From NCBI GenBank assembly GCA_007050895.1, contig SMYP01000131.1:17171-41342 (forward strand): DNA of 24,172 nucleotides, read 5' to 3'. The translations under genes were made by a program, and so were the position numbers. The stretch is from Candidatus Bathyarchaeota archaeon (GTDB lineage: Archaea; Thermoproteota; Bathyarchaeia; Bathyarchaeales; UBA233). Each line of letters opens with the position of its first letter. The first letter of the stretch is position 1. Below the pieces are notes generated by a model. It was not told where the DNA came from, made no database searches, and saw only the letters and a program-made list of their open reading frames with translations. Positions 21,509-24,172 of the stretch are shown piece by piece.

Positions 21509-22483
21509 ATGCCACAAGTTATAGAATGGAAAAACGCGGGTTCTGAAGATATAGTCTGGAGATATCCCAACGAGGAAATCGTTTGGGGTTCTCAGCTCAT
21601 AGTACATGAGTACGAGATGGCTGTGTTCTTTAGGGACGGCAAAGCATACGACGTTTTCGGTCCAGGTCGACATGTGCTTACAACTCTTAATCTACCTTTG
21701 CTAACTGGTTTGCTTTCCCGCATTGCGGGTTATAGCGAGAAACCTTTCAAGGCAGCTGTAATATTCATTTCCACGAAGGTCTTTTCTGGCAAATACGGAA
21801 CTAGTGCCCAGACCACCGAATTAGCACCTCTTAAAGTGCATGGGGCCTTCTGGTTCAAAGTGGAATCTGCCCAGCTTTTCGTTAACGAGGTTGTTGGTGG
21901 ACAGAACGCCTACACAACAGGAGAAGTAAACAATTTCCTAAGGGGCTTCTTGAACGAGAAAATAATCGATGAGCTTTCGCATTATGATTTAGTCACGGTT
22001 TTCACAAGACTCGACGAGACTTCAATTATAGTGAAAAACTCCGTTACTGATTATTTTAAACGGTTAGGCATTGAACTTACTGATCTGAGGTTCGAAGGCA
22101 TCGATACTACCCCAGAATACCGTGAAAGGTTATTCTGGCTTAAAACTGGACGAACATCTGCAGACGAGGTTTTGCGCATGGAAACCATGAAAAGCGCCGC
22201 TGAGTCCCTCGGGAAGTCTGGTGGTGGCGGTGCTGCTTTAGGCACTGGCATGGTGCTCATACCCCAGATAATGACGCCAACCGGTCCTACGCAAGCGCCA
22301 GTGGCAGCTTTGGTAATTTGCCCAAAATGCGCCTCTAAGGTGCCTGCGACTTCAAAGTTTTGTCCAGAATGTGGAAAGCAGCTCACGCCTACTTCGACTG
22401 GCGCAATAAACTGTCCTAAGTGCAACACGTCAATTCCTGCGGGTTCAAAGTTTTGTCCTGAATGCGGCGAAAAGATTTCTTAG
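21509..22483 (+). CDS. SPFH/Band 7 protein with two C-terminal zinc ribbons
   Basis: A 324-aa protein of the YdjI-like branch of the SPFH superfamily (relatives of stomatins and flotillins), which form membrane-bound cages or scaffolds. The SPFH domain spans about 15-215, with IVHEYEMAVFFRDGKAYDVFGPGRH (typical opening), LKVHGAFWFKVES and a helical LGIELTDLRFEGID segment. A glycine-rich, moderately hydrophobic linker (237-268) follows. Two near-identical zinc ribbons end the protein: C271/C274/C285/C288 and C302/C305/C316/C319. It has no N-terminal membrane helix, so attachment may depend on its partners. The ATG at 21509 has GGAGTGA upstream. The next gene starts at its stop codon. Confidence 0.88.
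   Translation: MPQVIEWKNAGSEDIVWRYPNEEIVWGSQLIVHEYEMAVFFRDGKAYDVFGPGRHVLTTLNLPLLTGLLSRIAGYSEKPFKAAVIFISTKVFSGKYGTSAQTTELAPLKVHGAFWFKVESAQLFVNEVVGGQNAYTTGEVNNFLRGFLNEKIIDELSHYDLVTVFTRLDETSIIVKNSVTDYFKRLGIELTDLRFEGIDTTPEYRERLFWLKTGRTSADEVLRMETMKSAAESLGKSGGGGAALGTGMVLIPQIMTPTGPTQAPVAALVICPKCASKVPATSKFCPECGKQLTPTSTGAINCPKCNTSIPAGSKFCPECGEKIS
22350..22466 (+). repeat. Tandem duplication encoding the two zinc ribbons
   Basis: Two copies of TTCAAAGTTTTGTCC (22351-22365 and 22443-22457), each followed by GAATG-GG, differ by only a few bases across about 25 positions. They encode the SKFCPECG half of each zinc ribbon. The strong DNA identity points to a recent duplication or to conversion between the copies. 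Confidence 0.7.
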
Positions 22484-22495
22484 GTGAGCGTTGCT

Positions 22496-22837
22496 GTGGA
22501 TGAAGGCAGTCGGATAACGCTCTCCATAGGCGTTTTCCTAATAATCATCGTAGTTGTAATAATGATGTATGCTCTAGAAATGATTACTGATTGGACTCTG
22601 ATTTTTCCCTTGGTTCTCCTTTTCTCCGGATGTTGGACACTGGTTTTAGCTGGGATGCGCGCTGCGAACCCGCAGAAATATGCGCGCGGTGGCTTCAGCA
22701 CAATGAGTTTAGGTTTGGTTTTGATTGCCGTGGGTGGCGCTTGGTACTTGTTAACGTTTAATACGCTTTACTCTTTGGCTCTAGTCTTGCTTGTTTTTGG
22801 GGCTTTGGCGATAGCGACGGCTTTTAGGCGAAAATAA
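22496..22837 (+). CDS. Four-helix membrane protein of the SPFH module
   Basis: A 113-aa integral membrane protein with four predicted helices (about 7-29, 34-54, 68-87 and 91-109), a short loop AANPQKYARGG between helices 2 and 3 and a basic end (FRRK), which suggests the C-terminus lies in the cytoplasm. No family recognised. The preferred start is GTG at 22496, because TAGGTGAG (22481-22488) then serves as ribosome binding site. A GTG at 22484, directly after the SPFH stop, would add four residues. Position and spacing make it the likely membrane anchor for the soluble SPFH and coiled-coil partners. A T7 run follows. Confidence 0.75.
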   Translation: MDEGSRITLSIGVFLIIIVVVIMMYALEMITDWTLIFPLVLLFSGCWTLVLAGMRAANPQKYARGGFSTMSLGLVLIAVGGAWYLLTFNTLYSLALVLLVFGALAIATAFRRK

Positions 22838-22858
22838 AACCTGCATTCTTTCTAAACG

Positions 22859-22865
22859 TTTTTTT
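22859..22865 (+). terminator. T7 run after the SPFH module
   Basis: Seven T about 22 bases after the membrane-protein stop and 40 bases before lysS. A plausible terminator separating the module from lysS. Confidence 0.5.
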
Positions 22866-22904
22866 ATTTCACCGTGCAGACATTGTTGCAGAGACTGAAA
22901 AGTC

Positions 22905-24172
22905 ATGCGCGAAGATATAATTGGTCATGGAACATGGTACGATAAAATGGCTCGCAAAGTCATCAACCGAGAGCGGAAGCTGGGTAGAAGCTTGGAGAAA
23001 GTCAGAACAGAGATGGGTCTGGGGGCTTCTGGTTTTCCTCACATAGGCAGTCTCGGAGACGCAGCGCGTTCTTACGCTGTTACGCTTGCTCTAAGGGATA
23101 TGGGTTTCAAATCTGAATTGGTTGCTTTCTGTGATGATAAGGATGGTTTGCGCAAGGTTCCATTTGGATTGCCTGAGTCATTGAATGAGTATCTTGGTTT
23201 TCCAGTTTCCAGCATTCCCGACCCATTTGAGTGCCACGAAAGCTACGGGAGACACATGAGTTCACTTCTGCTTGATGCTTTGGACAAATGTGGTATCCAA
23301 TATTGCTATCTTTCGGCAAAAGAGGTTTATGAGAAAGGTCTGCTGCTGAACGAAATCCGAACAATATTGTTGAACGCCAAGAAAGTTGGGGAAATTGTTA
23401 AGGAAGAAGTTGGTCAGGAACGTTACATTCAAGTTATGCCCTTTTTCCCAGTTTGCAGCAAATGCGGACGTATCTATACCACAAAAGCCTACAAGTTTGA
23501 GCCAGAAACTGATAAAGTTCTCTATAGATGTGAAGGCCTCGAAATTCGAGGCAAACTCATCGCAGGTTGCGGTCACGAAGGCGAAGCTGACATAGCCAAA
23601 GGCGAGGGTAAACTTACTTGGAAGAGCGAGTTTGCTGCCCGATGGAAAGCGCTAGACATAAGATTTGAAGCTTACGGCAAAGACATCGCTGACTCAGTGA
23701 AAATAAATGACCGTATCTGCCGCGAGATTCTCTGTTTCGAGCCCCCGTCTCATGCAAAATACGAAATGTTCCTAGATAAAGGCGGCAAGAAAATTTCCAA
23801 GTCAGCTGGCAACGTGTTTACTCCGCAGGTTTGGTTCCGTTATGGCTCTCCCCAGTCACTATTATTGCTTATGCTGAAGCGGTTTACTGGAACCCGGACT
23901 CTTGATGTCTCCGATATTCCCTCTTATATGAATGAACTCGATGAGCTTGAAGATGTATATTTCGACAAAAAACATGTAACCACAAAGGAAGCTCTAAAAC
24001 TCAAAGGCCTCTTCGAATACTGCTGGGTTATGAAACCTCCCGCTAAACCAAGTGTTCACGTACCGTATAACCTTCTAGCGTTTTTAGTTAAAATGGCGCC
24101 TCAGGAATGTCTGACCGATTTTCTTACGGAGAAGCTTCAAAGCTACCGTTATCTGCAGAAAAACCAACAGAT
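22905..24172 (+). CDS. lysS: Class I lysyl-tRNA synthetase (3' end cut by window edge)
   Basis: Class I LysRS, the type found in most archaea and some bacteria, charging tRNA-Lys with lysine. 422 codons are visible and the frame is open to the edge; the full family length is about 500-540. It begins MREDIIGHGTWYDKMA. The HIGH-type motif is PHIGSL in ASGFPHIGSLGD. A zinc-ribbon region with CSKCGR and a later CGHEGE lies in the insertion. The KMSKS-type motif is KKISKSAGN, followed by the helical anticodon-binding part. The ATG at 22905 is the only in-frame start fitting the family N-terminus. The ribosome binding site is weak (GAGACTGAAAAG). Confidence 0.95.
   Translation, partial: MREDIIGHGTWYDKMARKVINRERKLGRSLEKVRTEMGLGASGFPHIGSLGDAARSYAVTLALRDMGFKSELVAFCDDKDGLRKVPFGLPESLNEYLGFPVSSIPDPFECHESYGRHMSSLLLDALDKCGIQYCYLSAKEVYEKGLLLNEIRTILLNAKKVGEIVKEEVGQERYIQVMPFFPVCSKCGRIYTTKAYKFEPETDKVLYRCEGLEIRGKLIAGCGHEGEADIAKGEGKLTWKSEFAARWKALDIRFEAYGKDIADSVKINDRICREILCFEPPSHAKYEMFLDKGGKKISKSAGNVFTPQVWFRYGSPQSLLLLMLKRFTGTRTLDVSDIPSYMNELDELEDVYFDKKHVTTKEALKLKGLFEYCWVMKPPAKPSVHVPYNLLAFLVKMAPQECLTDFLTEKLQSYRYLQKNQQ

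Noticed and set aside
23107..23576. Minus-strand open frames inside the lysS region
   Set aside because: They are antisense to the class I LysRS frame, which has HIGH- and KMSKS-type motifs and continuous homology.
1..24172. Mobile elements, integrase, attachment sites, CRISPR array
   Set aside because: No transposase or integrase motifs, no terminal inverted repeats, no regularly spaced repeats; the tRNA gene has no downstream duplicate of its 3' end.

Overview
The window is archaeal chromosomal DNA. Evidence: archaeal/eukaryotic-type ribosomal proteins (S6e, S24e, S27ae, L21e), aIF2-gamma, the RNA polymerase stalk subunits RpoE' and RpoF, Spt4, SRP54, Pus10, a GTP-dependent dephospho-CoA kinase, class I lysyl-tRNA synthetase, a tRNA without an encoded CCA, TATA-type promoters and T-run terminators. 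The mix (fused Fae-Hps, class I LysRS, moderate GC, TACK-like gene order) suggests a Bathyarchaeia-like member of the Thermoproteota; that lineage call is inference. No mobile element, CRISPR array or integrase was seen, and no stretch above 300 bases lacks a gene. Layout, 1-10748 (nearly all minus strand): two information-processing superclusters lie head to tail. The first in transcription order is rps6e - aIF2-gamma - [a Nudix gene on the opposite strand] - PIN nuclease - rpoE - spt4 - GTP-dependent dephospho-CoA kinase - rps24e - rps27ae - an unrecognised 144-aa protein with SecB-like features. The second is SRP54 - Pus10 - L21e - rpoF - DUF655 - ksgA - Mtq2/HemK-like methyltransferase, cut by the left edge. 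Together they couple translation initiation, ribosome assembly and rRNA/tRNA modification, the polymerase stalk and protein targeting. Layout, 10749-18571: a metabolic and housekeeping stretch. It holds a three-part gene (N-terminal HTH, formaldehyde-activating enzyme, hexulose-6-phosphate synthase) whose TATA box sits inside a perfect 16-bp palindrome; a small two-helix membrane protein; an M32 carboxypeptidase; tRNA-Glu(UUC) with two odd bases; an HD phosphohydrolase divergent from thymidylate kinase; an unknown protein with a p27-autoantigen-like zinc protein, divergent from a UPF0147 gene across a nearly symmetric TATA element; and a PadR-type regulator with a C-terminal TRASH-like metal-binding domain. 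Layout, 18572-24172 (plus strand): a COG2509-type FAD oxidoreductase, then a four-gene module (zinc-ribbon protein, coiled-coil protein, SPFH protein with two tandem zinc ribbons, four-helix membrane protein) resembling bacterial PspA-associated/YdjGHI-type envelope modules, then class I lysS, cut by the right edge. The items most worth following are the HTH-Fae-Hps fusion with its palindromic promoter, the SPFH/zinc-ribbon membrane module, the PadR-TRASH regulator with a candidate operator, and the SecB-like protein beside SRP54.
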